The notes: generated from the sequence alone by a model not told the origin. 64,000 bases of DNA from Coenobita brevimanus (GCA_032717465.1 CM064658.1:610001-674000), one strand, 5' to 3'; numbered from the stretch's first letter, positions 1 through 11,499 are shown. Program-made: numbers and translations.

Positions 1-110
1 CCACAGCACTTCTTTGTGACTAGCATCATATTCAACTGTTAATCTGTTGTTCAGACTCAGCATTCAAGATGGTAAGATGACAATTTTAGGCCAAGGTAGA
101 TGAAAACGTG
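1..110 (+). repeat. Core-family interspersed repeat, cut by the window edge
   Basis: It carries GCACTTCTTTGTGACTAGC, the ATCATATT word, CAGCATTCAAGATGG and TTTTAGGCCAAGG, all shared with the copies at 11600, 12205, 53447, 57691 and 63418. Confidence 0.75.
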
Positions 111-560
111 TAATATAGTCTTCTTCATATTTATAGTACCAGTTTCGTGCAAATGAAATGATGGTTTTTCTCTCGTATATATTATTGAGTAAATATGACA
201 GTCGTATCCTTGGCTCACACCCTCTCATCTTCCCCTGCACCCTCATACATAACCTTTCTTTTAACTCCGTCAATACGGTGATGTACCTTAGCATATTATT
301 ACTGCACCTTAATAACTCGTACACATATAACCTGATCTCAAGGGCACATGACCTCATCTCGTACACACATAATGTAATTTCAAACACACATGACCTAATC
401 TCGTGCAGTTATGACCTACCTTTATTCGCACATGACCATATCTCGCTCACAAACAGATCACCACCGTCTTCGAACAGCAAATAAATAAATACACAGGTAG
501 ATAAGTAGATAGATATGTAGATAGATAGATAGATTGATAGATAGATAGGAAAGGTGTTAG
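111..560. repeat. Diverged 21-bp minisatellite (318-455) and GATA repeats (500-548)
   Basis: Between 318 and 455 the unit ACATGACCTCATCTCGTACAC recurs about six times at 21-bp spacing with many changes. A plus frame reads a degenerate H-D-L-I-S-Y-T heptad through it, but there is no other sign of a gene. GATA tetranucleotides follow from about 500. 111-317 shows nothing recognisable. Confidence 0.5.
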
Positions 561-575
561 GGAGCTTCTCAGCCG
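538..575 (+). repeat. Solo right end of the foldback element
   Basis: GAAAGGTGTTAGGGAGCTTC matches the right terminus of the foldback family. The rest is absent, and GATA repeats lie to its left. A similar solo end (AAATCGCTAAGGAAGAGG) lies near 2081-2100. Confidence 0.5.
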
Positions 576-1210
576 AATAGATTACGCTCCTATGTTCTGT
601 TCTTATCCTGTTATGTTCTTCTGTTAGGGCAGGTTATTACTCCTACGGTACAGCATGAGCAAAATAGTTCGCAGACAGAATTTTTGCCTGCCCCGTAACC
701 ATTCCTCCATATACCAGTCGCTCCGTAAACGATAGAGGGTGTCTGTCTTTCACATAGCCTTCTTTCTGTGTGCCTCATATTGCTGTTCAATTGAAATATA
801 TAACCCATGTAACACCTTCCATTGCGACAGCCGACAGCGAAGCGTGGGTGAACTTCTACTCATTGCAGTACATCACACTGTTACACCTCAAGTATAAACA
901 CAGAAGCACAGTACGTAAGATTTGAGCTCGTTCCGCACAGTACACAAGACGAGTACGTTCTGCACAGTACATAAAAGTAACTTCGAAGGTGAATAAATAG
1001 TCGTGAGCTTGAAATAGATGTTCTCGGGCCGAAGGGGTTGTTAAGTAGCACAGTACACACGTAAGTACACACACACACACACACACGTACACAGGAATTC
1101 ACCCACCTCAGTATTCAGCATGGTGGACTGTACACTACTGCTCAACACTTACACACACACACGTGCACAGTCACACCTCAGTGCACATGGCTCGTGTGTA
1201 CGCCAGCTGA
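576..1210. other. Mostly unique DNA
   Basis: No gene seen. The word GCACAGTAC recurs at least four times between 900 and 1060, a remnant of a short tandem repeat. Small CA runs occur at 1069-1086 and 1150-1160. Confidence 0.4.
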
Positions 1211-1211
1211 C

Positions 1212-1268
<57 letters not shown>

Positions 1269-1279
1269 CTCTTAATTAT

Positions 1280-1338
<59 letters not shown>

Positions 1339-1380
1339 CTGATGTAAACTTTTAATTATTGACCTCATTATATTAGATAA
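1211..1380. repeat. Duplicated (GT)n tract with its flank
   Basis: GT runs at 1213-1265 and 1284-1337 are each followed by TAAACTCTTAATTATTGAC or a near copy (TAAACTTTTAATTATTGACC). The microsatellite and its unique flank were therefore duplicated together. Confidence 0.8.
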
Positions 1381-1567
1381 GTGAATCGTTTTTATTCTTA
1401 TCATTATTATTATTATAGTTGTATCTGACATTATTTTACGTATTAATAATTTCTCAGTAATTCGCTTTCATGAATATATGTATTTTTTATATTATTATCT
1501 TACTGTATAGGTAGTAGTAGTTGTAGTAGCACTAGTAGTAGTAGTAGTGGTATACGGTAGTAGTTAC

Positions 1568-1622
<55 letters not shown>

Positions 1623-1875
1623 TTGTGGGGCAGGTGAGGAAGAGCATAGTATAAGAGGATGGATGTTACCCGAACGCATTGGTGGGCAGGTGTTATTGGG
1701 TGTGGGATGGTGGAAATATACTGGTTAGCGAGATTTAGTGATGGGTGGGGCGGGAGGGTGGGTGAATAGGTGTGGAGAGGAGTAGGTGGGTGGATGGGTG
1801 TGAAGAGGGGTAGGTGGGTGACGGTGGGTGTGGAGAGGGGTAGGTGGGGGTGGGGGTGGTGAGAGGATGGTGGAG
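1381..1875. repeat. AT-rich stretch, TAG trinucleotides, (GA)25 and a GGTGGG-rich minisatellite
   Basis: TAGTAG trinucleotides run at 1508-1565, pure GA at 1571-1621, and a degenerate GGTAGGTGGGTG array at about 1735-1870. No gene. Confidence 0.8.
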
Positions 1876-2560
1876 GGATGAGCAGGGATTTTAGTGTAAA
1901 GGTCTCTGCTGCGATGAATTTCTCAAGCTTAGCAATATCGTTGGTCGGTAACGTAGATCAGATACACCTCACATTCCACTAGTATTGCTACGCTACTCAC
2001 TCCTGTAAGCCATGTCATTTATATCTCGACATGGTTTGCATCAGTAATATACGGGAGGATACTGAGGCTAAATATACAGACTAAATCGCTAAGGAAGAGG
2101 TTTTGCGACCAGAAATCACTGATAGTACAACTCAACACTCTAAAATCAAGGGTAAATTTCTTGCGTTCAATCCCTGAGTCCACCCACTGCTAAAACTCCA
2201 GGAAACTTTTGTGTTCCTAACTCCCTCCCACCACTCCACGCCACCCTCCACCATGTACTCCTCAATTCTGTCCCTCCATCTCGCTTTTAATCCCCCTCTT
2301 CATACTTAGTTAATTTTGCTTCAGTACATTCTTTCCTTTAGTTATTTTTATCGCCCTTTTTGTATCGTATTTTTGTCAGTTGTTGCTGGAATCTCTCCTA
2401 ATCCTACTTTTGTTAATCGTATTTTGTTTTTTTACCCCCGATGCAGAAGGTGGGGGAGGTAATGTTTTCATCCGTCTGTTTATATTAGTACAATAGCTGT
2501 AGAGTACTAAGTAAACGTTCTACGGAGCCACCTTCTAGCTATTTGTGTGCTTATTTGATC
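1876..2560. other. Mostly unique DNA
   Basis: No coding frame supported. It contains a solo foldback end near 2081 and a GGGGGAGGTAATG word near 2450, like the terminus of the TIR element at 16084-16313. Confidence 0.4.
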
Positions 2561-2561
2561 G

Positions 2562-2562
<1 letters not shown>

Positions 2563-2637
<75 letters not shown>

Positions 2638-2735
2638 GCAGGTGTGTGGCTTATGTGAGGCAGGGGTGGGTAAGTAGGTAAGTGGGGTCAGGCAGGTGAG
2701 AGGTGCTGGGTGGGTAGGTGGGTGGGTGGGGCAGA
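2563..2735. repeat. (GT)36 and a GTAGGTGGG minisatellite
   Basis: A pure GT tract at 2563-2634 is followed by degenerate GTAGGTAAGTGGG repeats to about 2730. Confidence 0.9.
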
Positions 2736-2759
2736 TTATGTACAATAGGAAGGACACCC

Positions 2760-2960
2760 ACGCCTGTTACTCCCCCTCCCTCCCCCCTTCACACTCCCTC
2801 TCCCCTCCCCTCACCCTCCCTCTTTAATCCCCTCTTCCTCCCCGCTAATGTTTTCCTCTGATTGTCTCTCCCCTTTTTTTTTTGTCACCTTTCCTTCCTT
2901 CTTTCTCTTTATAATCCGTCTCTCTCTCTGTCTCTCTCTGTCTCTCTCTCTCTCTGTCTC

Positions 2961-2991
<31 letters not shown>

Positions 2992-3595
2992 TATATTTGT
3001 CCCTTCTCCCTATCCCTTCTCGTCCAGATTTTGCCTCATTTTTTCTCTGAGCACAGAAAATAAGTCTTTCTTTTCTCATTAAGTCTGTATCACGCAACAA
3101 AAGATCGCTATGTCTGTGTGGTCTGTGTATCTGTTTAACTATGAAGCTCCACTACCTCCTTTCTCTCTCTTTCCTCTCCCTTTCTCCCTTCTCTTTTATC
3201 TCCTCTTCCCTCCCCTCCCCCACCGTCTCCCCTTCTCGTTTCTCCTCTCCCCCCTCCCCTCTCATCATCTCCCTGTCTCCATTTCTGTACATTTTCCATT
3301 CCTCCCTGCTTTTCTTCCTGTCCCTCTTTTTCTCTTTCTCTTCCTCTCATTCCGTCTCCCTTTCCCTTCCCCTCACTGTCTCTCACCCTCTCCTCCTATC
3401 ATTCTCCTTATTCCCACCCCTTCGCTCAGTTCTCTTTTCCTTTCCCTTCTCCTCTCCTTTTCTCTCCTCTCTCCTCCCCTTTCCCTCCGTTTTCTTTTCC
3501 TCTCCCTCTCCTCTCCTCTCCTCCCTCTTCCTCCCCCTTCCCTCCCTTCCCCTCCCTCACTCTCTGCTTCCCTCCCCTCCCCGTAGCAAATCACG
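2760..3595. repeat. Pyrimidine-rich block
   Basis: C/T-rich from 2760, with a CTCTGT array at 2922-2992 and a nearly pure pyrimidine tract at 3141-3585. The overlapping Ser/Pro/Phe-rich frames on the plus strand are translated low complexity. Confidence 0.9.
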
Positions 3596-3624
3596 GACGT
3601 TCCTCTAAATTATGTATCGCCTGA

Positions 3625-3773
3625 CACGCACACGCACGCACACTCACGCACATAGACACATACCCAGACGCACACAGACACATACAGTCACATACAGTAC
3701 ATACACATAATGCACAGACATTTATCCACGGACACACACATATCTAACCTACATTCACTCGCTTACTCTCACT

Positions 3774-3846
<73 letters not shown>

Positions 3847-3850
3847 TCAC
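3625..3850. repeat. CA-rich stretch with (CA)31
   Basis: Degenerate CACACG and CATACA words lead into a pure CA tract at 3782-3844. Confidence 0.9.
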
Positions 3851-4014
3851 TCAAATACACATACACATTCACTCACCCGCGTCAACACCCACACGTGTAG
3901 GCTGTCTGCTCACACGTGCACACAAACACATACGCACACTCGCACACTCTCGGCACACACCCACATCCCCGCACGTGGCAGAACGATTGCGCACGTGCGG
4001 ATGTTGGCAGATGC

Positions 4015-4190
4015 TTAGCCGTGCACGTGTTGGATGAACAGGCACGTGTTGGATGATCGTGCACGTGTTGAATGATCGTACACGTGTTGGATGATCAGGC
4101 ACGTGTTGGATGATCGTGCACGTGTTGGATGATCAGGCATGTATTGGCTGATCATGCGCGTGCGTTGGATGATTATGCACGTGGTATAAA
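4015..4190. repeat. 19-bp minisatellite carrying CACGTG E-boxes
   Basis: The unit GCACGTGTTGGATGATCGT repeats about eight times. CACGTG occurs at 4024, 4043, 4062, 4081, 4100 and 4119, exactly 19 bp apart; the last units are diverged. Confidence 0.9.
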
Positions 4191-4194
4191 GTAA

Positions 4195-4495
4195 AAGGGA
4201 TGAAATATTAGAACAGAGAGACACACCAAACCTCTCTCAACTTTGGAATATTAGCCAGCAGAGGAAAGTGAGAGGTAGAAGAGGTGAAATTGTAAGACAG
4301 AGTATATAGGAAGTACAGGAGGGAAACATACCAAGCCTCTCTCAGCTTTAGAATATTAGCCAGCAGAGGAAGGTGAGAGGTAGAAGAGGTGAAATTGTAA
4401 GGCAGAGGAAATAGGAAGTACAGATGAAAGGGGATGACAAACCTACCAAGCCTTTCTCAACGCAGGAATATTAACCAGCCGGGATCAGCGACAAG
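4195..4495. repeat. Tandem repeat of about 110 bp, three units
   Basis: The block with ACCAAGCCTCTCTCAGCTT, GAATATTAGCCAGCAGAGGA and GGTAGAAGAGGTGAAATTG recurs starting near 4225, 4330 and 4445. The third unit is the most diverged. Confidence 0.85.
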
Positions 4496-4554
4496 TACTA
4501 GAGATGAAATATTTACCCCTGTCTTTACGCTTATATTTTCTTGCTGTCTATGAT

Positions 4555-4665
4555 TTTGCTCAGCTTAGGGAAAAAAATCGTACTGAAGGGGGGTGGAAGG
4601 CCTCATCTAACCCCTCCAGGTCCTTGAGTCTCCCCTAAACTGAATAAAATCGTCTGGTGGCAGCA
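4555..4665 (-). repeat. Core-family repeat fragment
   Basis: CTGAATAAAATCGTCTGG near 4638 is the reverse complement of the family core, with the associated CCCCTCCAGG and CTCCCCTAAA words before it. Confidence 0.6.
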
Positions 4666-4717
4666 GGAAGAGAAGAGAAATATCACACGTGTTGACGGGG
4701 TGAAGAACTTGGCCTGG

Positions 4718-4990
4718 GTTGAGATAGATAGATAGATAGATAGGTAGGTAGATGGATAGGTAGGTAGATAGATAGGTAGGTAGGTAGATAGGTAGGTAGG
4801 TAGGCCTAGATGGATGAAAGGATTGTTGAGTGGATTGATGCTAGATTGATGGATTGATCTGTAGACGGAGATACAGATAGATAGATGGATAGATAGATAC
4901 ATAGACACACATGTTGGTGTAAATAGACTTGTATACTCATAGAGGTAGATAGATAGATGGATATCGGAGAGAGAGAGAGAGAGAGAGAGG
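4718..4990. repeat. GATA/GGTA tetranucleotide array and a short GA tract
   Basis: GATA, GGTA and GATG words alternate from 4720 to about 4965, then GA repeats at 4969-4989. Confidence 0.9.
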
Positions 4991-5106
4991 CTGGATGATA
5001 GAGCACGAGTTAGACGGGTGTGCAGCTGTGTACGTACTAGCTGTGTGTACATGAATTTCGTACACACAGGAAGGTTGAAAAATGAACGTAGTCAGACGGT
5101 TTAGTG

Positions 5107-5279
<173 letters not shown>

Positions 5280-5429
5280 TCCTCACCACCCCATACACAG
5301 TCACCCTCCCCAACCCTGCAATTTTGCTCTCAGATGTACACACACGCACATGCTCACAGCCGTACACACGCGCACATGCACACACACGCACCTCCTATTG
5401 TGAGCCAGTCATTATGTAGTAACTGAAAA

Positions 5430-5432
5430 TCA

Positions 5433-5487
<55 letters not shown>

Positions 5488-5957
5488 TCCTTCCTTCTCT
5501 CCCTCCCTCCCTCCCTCCCTCCCTCCCTCCTTACTGTCCAGCTCTCTCCCTTTCACTTCTTCCTTCTCCCTTCCTCTGTTTTCCCTCACCCTTTCTTTCT
5601 CCCTCCTTTACTCATATCCTTCTTCCCCTCTTCCTCCCTCTCTCCTCTCCTCTCCCTCTTTTATTCATTCCCTCCATCCCTTCCTTTTCCTCCCTCCTCC
5701 TCCCTCCCTCTCTTGCTCACTTCCGGTCAGAGCCACCTGACTTGTTAACCCCCCCCCCGTCTTTCTCTCTCTCTCTTGTTATCTGTATCTGCTCTTCTAT
5801 CTATCTATCTATCTATCTATTTGTCAGTCTTGTCTATCAGTCTACCTGTGTATTTTTCAGCCTCCGTAATCTGACTAGGTAATAGTTCTGTGTAATCTGT
5901 GTATCTGTGTAATATCTTTATGTATAGCAATATCTGCCTGTTTATGTATATGCACAG

Positions 5958-6000
<43 letters not shown>
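5430..6000. repeat. CT tract, CCTT/CCCT array and CTAT repeats
   Basis: Pure CT at 5432-5483 is followed by CCTTCCCT words, a pyrimidine-rich block to about 5730, CTAT tetranucleotides at 5797-5822 and another CT tract at 5960-5997. Confidence 0.9.
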
Positions 6001-6099
6001 CACACCCACCTGGCCTCACCTGTGTTCCCCCCACCTGGCTGCCAAATGACCCCTCACCTGATTACACCGGGTTACGCCCCAAGTGGTTGCCCGCACGCG

Positions 6100-6713
6100 A
6101 CAAGAGGGAGGGAGGAGGGTGAAAGGGGAGTGAGAAGGGGGAGATAGGGAAGAGAGGAGGGAGGGGGAGAGGTAGGTAGGAAAGGTATGAGTTGAGACAA
6201 GTAGACAGGAGAAAACTGGGGGTGGAGAGGGAAAAAAATAGGAGTATATGAGTAACAAGAAGGCATGGAAAGCGGAAGGAAAGACTGGAGGTAGGTAGGG
6301 AAGAAATTGGAGAGGAGAGGGGAGGGAGGCAGGGAAGAGGAAAGGGAGGTAGAGAGGTAGGATGGGGAGGTATGAGTGAGGCTGGCAGACTGGGTTGGAA
6401 AGTAGGAAAGATTGGTGGTAAGTAGGGAAGAAGTTGAAGAGAGGAGAGAGGCAGGTAAGAAAGTAGGTAGACAGGTAGATAGTTAAGGGGTTAGGCAGGC
6501 ATACAGGGAGGTAGGTAGGTAGATTGGTAAGTAAACAGTGAGGCAGGTAGACTGATGGGTAGGTAAATAAGTAAGGAGGTAGCTAGGGAGGTAGGCAGGC
6601 AAGGAGGTATTCGTGTAGGGAGATAAGTATAGGCAGATATGTAGTAGAAAGTAAGGTAGGGAGATAAGTGGACAGGTAGATGAGGAGGTATAAGGGAGGG
6701 AAGACTGTGGGGA
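6100..6713. repeat. Purine-rich and GGTA-type degenerate array
   Basis: G/A-rich from 6105, merging into a GTAGGTAGG/GCAGGCA array between 6420 and 6690. It ends at the reverse transcriptase relic. Confidence 0.85.
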
Positions 6714-6800
6714 GACTTCTGGTGTTCCTTAAGGTTCTGTCCTGTCACCTGCACTGTTCCTCCATTTCATCATTAATCTTCTTATTGCACATCTAGGGTT
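6714..6800 (+). mobile_element. Relic of a Jockey-like reverse transcriptase (G-V-P-stop-G-S-V-L-S-P)
   Basis: Translation from about 6715 gives S-G-V-P-stop-G-S-V-L-S-P-A-L-F-L, followed by F-I-I-N-L-L. This is the conserved G-V-P-Q-G-S-V-L-S-P box of non-LTR reverse transcriptases with CAA changed to TAA. Nothing else of the element is visible on either side. Confidence 0.6.
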
Positions 6801-7260
6801 TGTATCTTTCGCTGCCGTGGGAGGCTTCGTAGTGCCTTCTCTTTTGCAATGTTTATCACCTTACACGGTACTTTTCCTTTGTATGTTAAGTTTATCTGTT
6901 TAAAATCGACACTACGTTCATCCTCATTCATTCATTGCCAGACGCCATGTATCCCAAATAGGGTGGCCAAGGGCTCAGAGTTAATTGTTTTACAGGGAGG
7001 GGCACTAATCCTCTACCAACCCCACTTGACACGTGTGTAACATAAAAAAGGATTTAATTGATATGTGCAGAATAAAGCTTTGAGGAAGAGATGTTGCAAA
7101 TTCAAAACATAATTACATCCTCTATCCTTGTCCCTTTCCACCCATCCACTCCACCCTTCCCCTATGCACTCTCTTCTCACAATATCCAGTTCAGCATCCA
7201 CTTCACCAGTTACGGGATGAGACTATGGCATACCTGGTTTCTGGCTTTTATTTATTTAAA
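6801..7260. other. Unique DNA, no gene recognised
   Basis: Balanced composition; frames of 60-63 codons only. The first part may be decayed LINE sequence continuing from the relic at 6714-6800. Confidence 0.3.
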
Positions 7261-7284
7261 TATTTATTATTATTATTATTAGTT

Positions 7285-7620
7285 CCCTAGCGGTCAAACC
7301 TGTCGCGGACTAGGTTTGCGCGGTTCCGTCAGTACGTCAGTCCGTCCATCTGACCGTCCGCAGTTTCGTGTCCGCTCTGTAACATCCACATGCATGGACA
7401 GATTTTGATATAACTTCACGCAGCTGTTCCCCATACCATGACGGTGTGTCGCGAGCAACAACCAGCCATACACTCCCAAGGCCAAGGCATTTACATACCC
7501 ATATTGTGTACACAGTGCACACATATTGCCATTATACCCAAATTGTATACACAGGACATATGTAGGCTATGGTTATCATCCAATAGGGGACTTTGTATTG
7601 CATGGCAGTACGTCATTCAC
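7285..7620. other. Possible interspersed repeat with GTCAGTCCGTCC words
   Basis: Complex sequence bracketed by TTA microsatellites on both sides, with CGTCAGTACGTCAGTCCGTC near 7325 and GTACACAG words near 7507 and 7545. Bracketing by microsatellites suggests an inserted element, but no termini were identified. Confidence 0.3.
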
Positions 7621-7624
7621 TTAT

Positions 7625-7641
7625 GACATTTATTATTATGA

Positions 7642-7705
<64 letters not shown>

Positions 7706-7728
7706 CATCATCATCATCATCATCATTA

Positions 7729-7760
<32 letters not shown>

Positions 7761-7765
7761 TTAAA
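7625..7765. repeat. (TTA)n interrupted by TCA
   Basis: TTA repeats run from about 7630 to 7763, with a TCA block at 7705-7726. Confidence 0.95.
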
Positions 7766-7829
7766 TTTCTGAGTGGAGCAAAGAAAACTTGCTTTTAACC
7801 TTTTCACTGTGATGACATTTTTCTTGCTA

Positions 7830-8905
7830 TCCGGAGAGAGAGAGAGAGAGAGGGGGGGGGATTAGATCGTAAGGTAGGTGGGCACAAAGGGCGACTTGAT
7901 TCTAATTGTGTGCTAATGATAATGTGATTGTGGTGGTGGGGAGTGTGAGAGGGACCAGGTGTTGTGAGGGAGAGGAAAGGAGGGGTGGCAGGAGAGAAAG
8001 GGAGGAGGAAATATGGGGAGAGAAAGGAGAGAGAGGGAGGAGTGGAGAGGAAGATGGGAGGGAGAGGAGAAAGAGGAGAGGGAAAGGCGAGAGGGAGGAA
8101 AGAAAAGGGGAGAGGAAGAGGGAGAGAGAGGGAGGGAGGAGAGTAAGAGGGAGGGGAAGGAGAGAGAGAGAGAGGAAAAAGGAGGAAGAGTATGAGAGTT
8201 GGGGGAAGAGGTAGAAGAGGATGGTGAGAGGGAGAGGGAGAGGCGAAGGAATGGGGAGAGGAATGTAAGAGAGGGAAGTGAAGAAAGCGAGAGAGGAGGA
8301 GGAAAGAAGAGAAGAGGGATATGAGAGAGGGAAGAGAAGACAGAATGAGAGGAGGAGAGAGAAGAGAAGAAGAGGGTTATGAGGGAGGGAAAGAAAGGGA
8401 GAGAGGTGAGAGGTAGGAGAAGAGAAGCAGGGAGGAAAAGGGTGAAAATGGAAGGGAAGGAAAGGGAAAGAATAAGGGAGGGTGTGGGAGAAAGAAATGA
8501 GAGAGGGAAGGGAGGGAGAGAAAGCTTGAGGAAAAGGGGAGCGTGAGGAAAAGAGGGAGAGAGAGAGAAGGAGAAAGGTGTTAGGAGGAGAAAAAAAAAA
8601 AGAGGAACATGAGGGAAGAGAGAGTAAGGAAAGAGGGAGAGATGACGAGGACAGAGGAAAAAAGTGAATAGAAAATTGGAAGGAAGAAGGATGGGAGAGA
8701 GAGAGAGAAAGAGGGGTGGGAGTTAGGGGAGAGAAGAAAGAAGGGAAAGATAAGAAAAAGAAGAGAGGAAAAGAGAGGATGAGAAAGGAAAGGAGAAAGA
8801 AAGATGTGGGAAGGAGGGAAGAAGAGGAAGCGGAAGGATGGAAAGGGAAAGGAGTAGGAAATATAAGAAAGAGAGAGAAGAGGAAAGGGGGAGGGGTGAT
8901 AGCGA
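7830..8905. repeat. Purine-rich block of about 1 kb
   Basis: GA repeats at 7836-7851 are followed, after about 90 bp of mixed sequence, by GAGAGGGAGG-type purine sequence up to about 8895. Arg/Glu/Lys-rich frames on the plus strand and Leu/Ser-rich ones on the minus strand are shadows of this. Confidence 0.9.
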
Positions 8906-9540
8906 TAATAAATTCAAACTAGTGCCCTTCAGTGTTGCACATTTGTCTTCTTGCAATGGTCAGTCTCTGCAGCATTGATTCCTGGTGATGTGGTTCTTGT
9001 AAATCTCTCTCTCTCTCTCTCTCTCTCAAACACCAGCCGTTCACAGAAGTATAAAACACCTAATATGACTTTCTGGCGAATGGAGTTTAAAAAAAAATCA
9101 GATAAAACAGAAATACCATAATAAAAGGTGGTAATAATTAGCCAAAATAGTTGAAAGTATAGTGTTGATTGAGGTCTTTGCGTTGATAATAATAATAATA
9201 ATAATAATAATAATAGCTGTATTTGTAAGGTCTGACGTTGCTAGTAGGAGTAGTAGTAGTTGTTGTTGTAGTAGTAATAATAATAATAATGATAAAAATG
9301 ATAATAACAACAACAATATAGTTATAGGAAAAATAATTGTTATCCAGGCAGGAAATACATGGTTATATAATTTCTCCAGAATCCCAAGCCACAACAAGGC
9401 CGTCAACAGTAAAGAGAAGTTTCGGCAAGCCATTTAAATTAAAACAAGCGACTCTTAACACATGTTCGTAATCGCAAGGGTAAGCCATTGTGGGGAAAAC
9501 TAATTATTTACACATTTTCCTCACTCCCCCATCCCCCCAC
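8906..9540. other. Unique DNA with short TAA, TAG and CT repeats
   Basis: TAA at 9188-9215, TAG/GTT words at 9240-9300, CT at 9005-9027. No gene found. Confidence 0.4.
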
Positions 9541-9546
9541 CCGAAC

Positions 9547-10045
9547 TGAGATTAGCGGAGACAGTAGGAGCGGAACAGGGCGAGGGACGGGACATTATGA
9601 AGCCGTGTGGTCGAAGTGGGTCGATACCCGCGCAACGGATTGCTTCGGTTCGTTTCACCACTCTGACCTTTCACTGAGGAAGAGATGGCTTGTTGTTTAT
9701 GTAAGGGGTGGCCACAAACAAATCGCCTCCATGTCGCCTTGTCCCCTCCGCCATTTCACCGCTCCGCTCGCAGCTCAAACCCCCCTCTCTCATATACCTC
9801 GTCACTCCATCCCTCCATCTCATCCTCGGCCTCCCCCTTCCTCTGTGTATGTGTTGTATGTTATTTGTATCTGTTTGGTTACACTGAGATTAGCAGAGAC
9901 TGTAGGAGTGGAAGAGGGAGAGGGAAGGGACATTATGAAGCGAATATGATCTTAGCGGATGGACACTCAAGGATTGCTTCAGAGAGCGAGGGAAAGACAC
10001 TAGAGCGGATCGAAGTTTCTCAAAGGATTGCTTCGGTTCGGTTCT
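9547..10045. repeat. Direct duplication flanking the LINE fragment
   Basis: GAGATTAGCGGAGACAGTAG with GGGACATTATGAAGC at 9547-9603 recurs at 9887-9940, offset by about 340 bp. AGGATTGCTTC/GGTTCG words follow each copy (about 9640, 9970 and 10023). The LINE fragment is in between, so this may be a segmental duplication or a larger repeat. Confidence 0.65.
9705..9845 (-). mobile_element. Second copy of the LINE C-terminal end
   Basis: The reverse complement repeats the arginine-rich G-R-P-R-M-R-W box and shares an exact 23-bp block at 9705-9727 (start GGGGTGGCCACAAAC) with 17473-17495 in the other orientation. The frame is broken. No GATA tail remains. It lies between the two direct repeats at 9547 and 9887. 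Confidence 0.65.
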
Positions 10046-10139
10046 TTCCTTTTACCCTTCATTACACTAAAGATTGACTTCTGCGACTTTATGTGTAGTG
10101 ATGTTACTGTGCCTGTTTATAAAGCTGTGTATTAGAAAC

Positions 10140-10175
10140 TGTAGGTGTTGGTTCGATCCCGGCTGTTAGGGAAAA
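10140..10175 (+). other. Isolated pol III B-box word
   Basis: GGTTCGATCCC near 10150 matches the B-box consensus exactly, but no A box lies at a suitable distance. It may be a SINE relic or chance. Confidence 0.2.
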
Positions 10176-10316
10176 CTGAATTGGAAGTTTGTTTATATCA
10201 TCCTCCTATTCTCCTCCCCGGCACCTTCAGTCAGTCATAGTAATACCCCTGCTAATATCACCGTGCCAGATCTGCAACACCTTTATATCACACTGTGGAT
10301 GAGTGAGTGCAAGGCT

Positions 10317-10512
10317 TGTATTCTTGGCGGTTAAGGAAGCTCCCAAACACCTCTTCCCTAGCGATTTAGTTTTGGGTGTGGCTGGTTGATATCCTTTTGT
10401 ACGTTATTTATGCAGAGTATGGCGATATTGGAAGGAATTTTGTAACACAGACGAGGACAGTTAGGTGTGATAAAATAAATCACTTAGGAAAAGGTGTTAG
10501 GGAGCTTACGTG
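10317..10512 (+). mobile_element. Foldback (MITE-like) element, copy 1
   Basis: The left end reads TATTCTTGGCGGTTAAGGAAG, then CACCTCTTCCCTAGCGATTTA. The right end, about 190 bp on, is its reverse complement (AAATCACTTAGGAAAAGGTG, TTAGGGAGCTTA). The middle carries GGCTGGTTGATATCC, GCAGAGTATGGCGATATTGG and GTAACACAGACG. No coding capacity. Confidence 0.75.
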
Positions 10513-10636
10513 AAATTCGATAAGCCTTAGTCATGAGGTGGGAATGAGTCTCCTTGGTTACTAGTTAAATCAGCCCTCCACCTTAACGCAACTTGGTCAT
10601 CTACTGAGCTAAAAGGAATATATGAGACCGGGTTGC

Positions 10637-10765
<129 letters not shown>

Positions 10766-10824
10766 AAAGTTTGGGAATGATTAGTGAATAGATTTGATTT
10801 ATTCTGAACACTGATGATAGTTCT

Positions 10825-10872
10825 GTTTTATTTATTTATTAATTATTATTATTATTGTTATTATTATTATTG

Positions 10873-10907
<35 letters not shown>

Positions 10908-11113
10908 GTTATTATTATTATTGTTTTTATTATTATTATTATTATTTTCGGTGAATCTCGCCTTAATAGTAGTAGGAATCGGGCCATCTTGTTTTTGTTG
11001 TTGATGGTGATGATGATAATGATGACGATGATGATGATGATGATATTCCTTCTATTGCGCTTATATTTTCCCGTTCGTGGATCCGTCTCACCTATAATGA
11101 TGATGATGATAAC

Positions 11114-11144
<31 letters not shown>

Positions 11145-11165
11145 GTAATAATGATGATGATTAAA
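10825..11165. repeat. TTA and GAT trinucleotide cluster
   Basis: TTA with TTG interruptions at 10840-10946, GAT repeats at 11008-11045 and GAT/TAA at 11097-11163. A near-duplicate TTGTTTTTATTATTATT segment occurs twice (about 10870 and 10920). Confidence 0.9.
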
Positions 11166-11424
11166 TTGTGTTAACGAATATTAGGCCTACCAAGACAATT
11201 TAATCTATATATAACTACCGTAATATAGAGGGGACCTGTTTTAAAATTTTTTGATTATTAGTGACTTTAAATATATAACTAATTTAGAGTTACTTTTTAT
11301 TTCAGTCAATATTAGTATTAAATAAAGGGGAAATAAAGGTGATTCAGATGACAGAGTACCAGGGCAATTTAAAACGGTTGGTGGGATATTGAGTGGAGCT
11401 TTAGATATGAAAAAATGGGTTGTC

Positions 11425-11428
<4 letters not shown>
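11166..11428. other. AT-rich unique DNA
   Basis: No gene or repeat recognised. Confidence 0.4.

Positions 11429-11495
<67 letters not shown>
11429..11495. repeat. (CT)33 microsatellite
   Basis: A pure CT tract immediately before a core-family repeat. Confidence 0.95.
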
Positions 11496-11498
<3 letters not shown>

Positions 11499-11499
11499 C

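Noticed and set aside
158..484. 108-codon frame with degenerate H-D-L-I-S-Y-T repeats
   Set aside because: A diverged 21-bp minisatellite with no start context, signal peptide or splice support.
9488..9949. 153-codon plus frame
   Set aside because: It overlaps the direct repeat and the inverted LINE fragment, so it is incidental.
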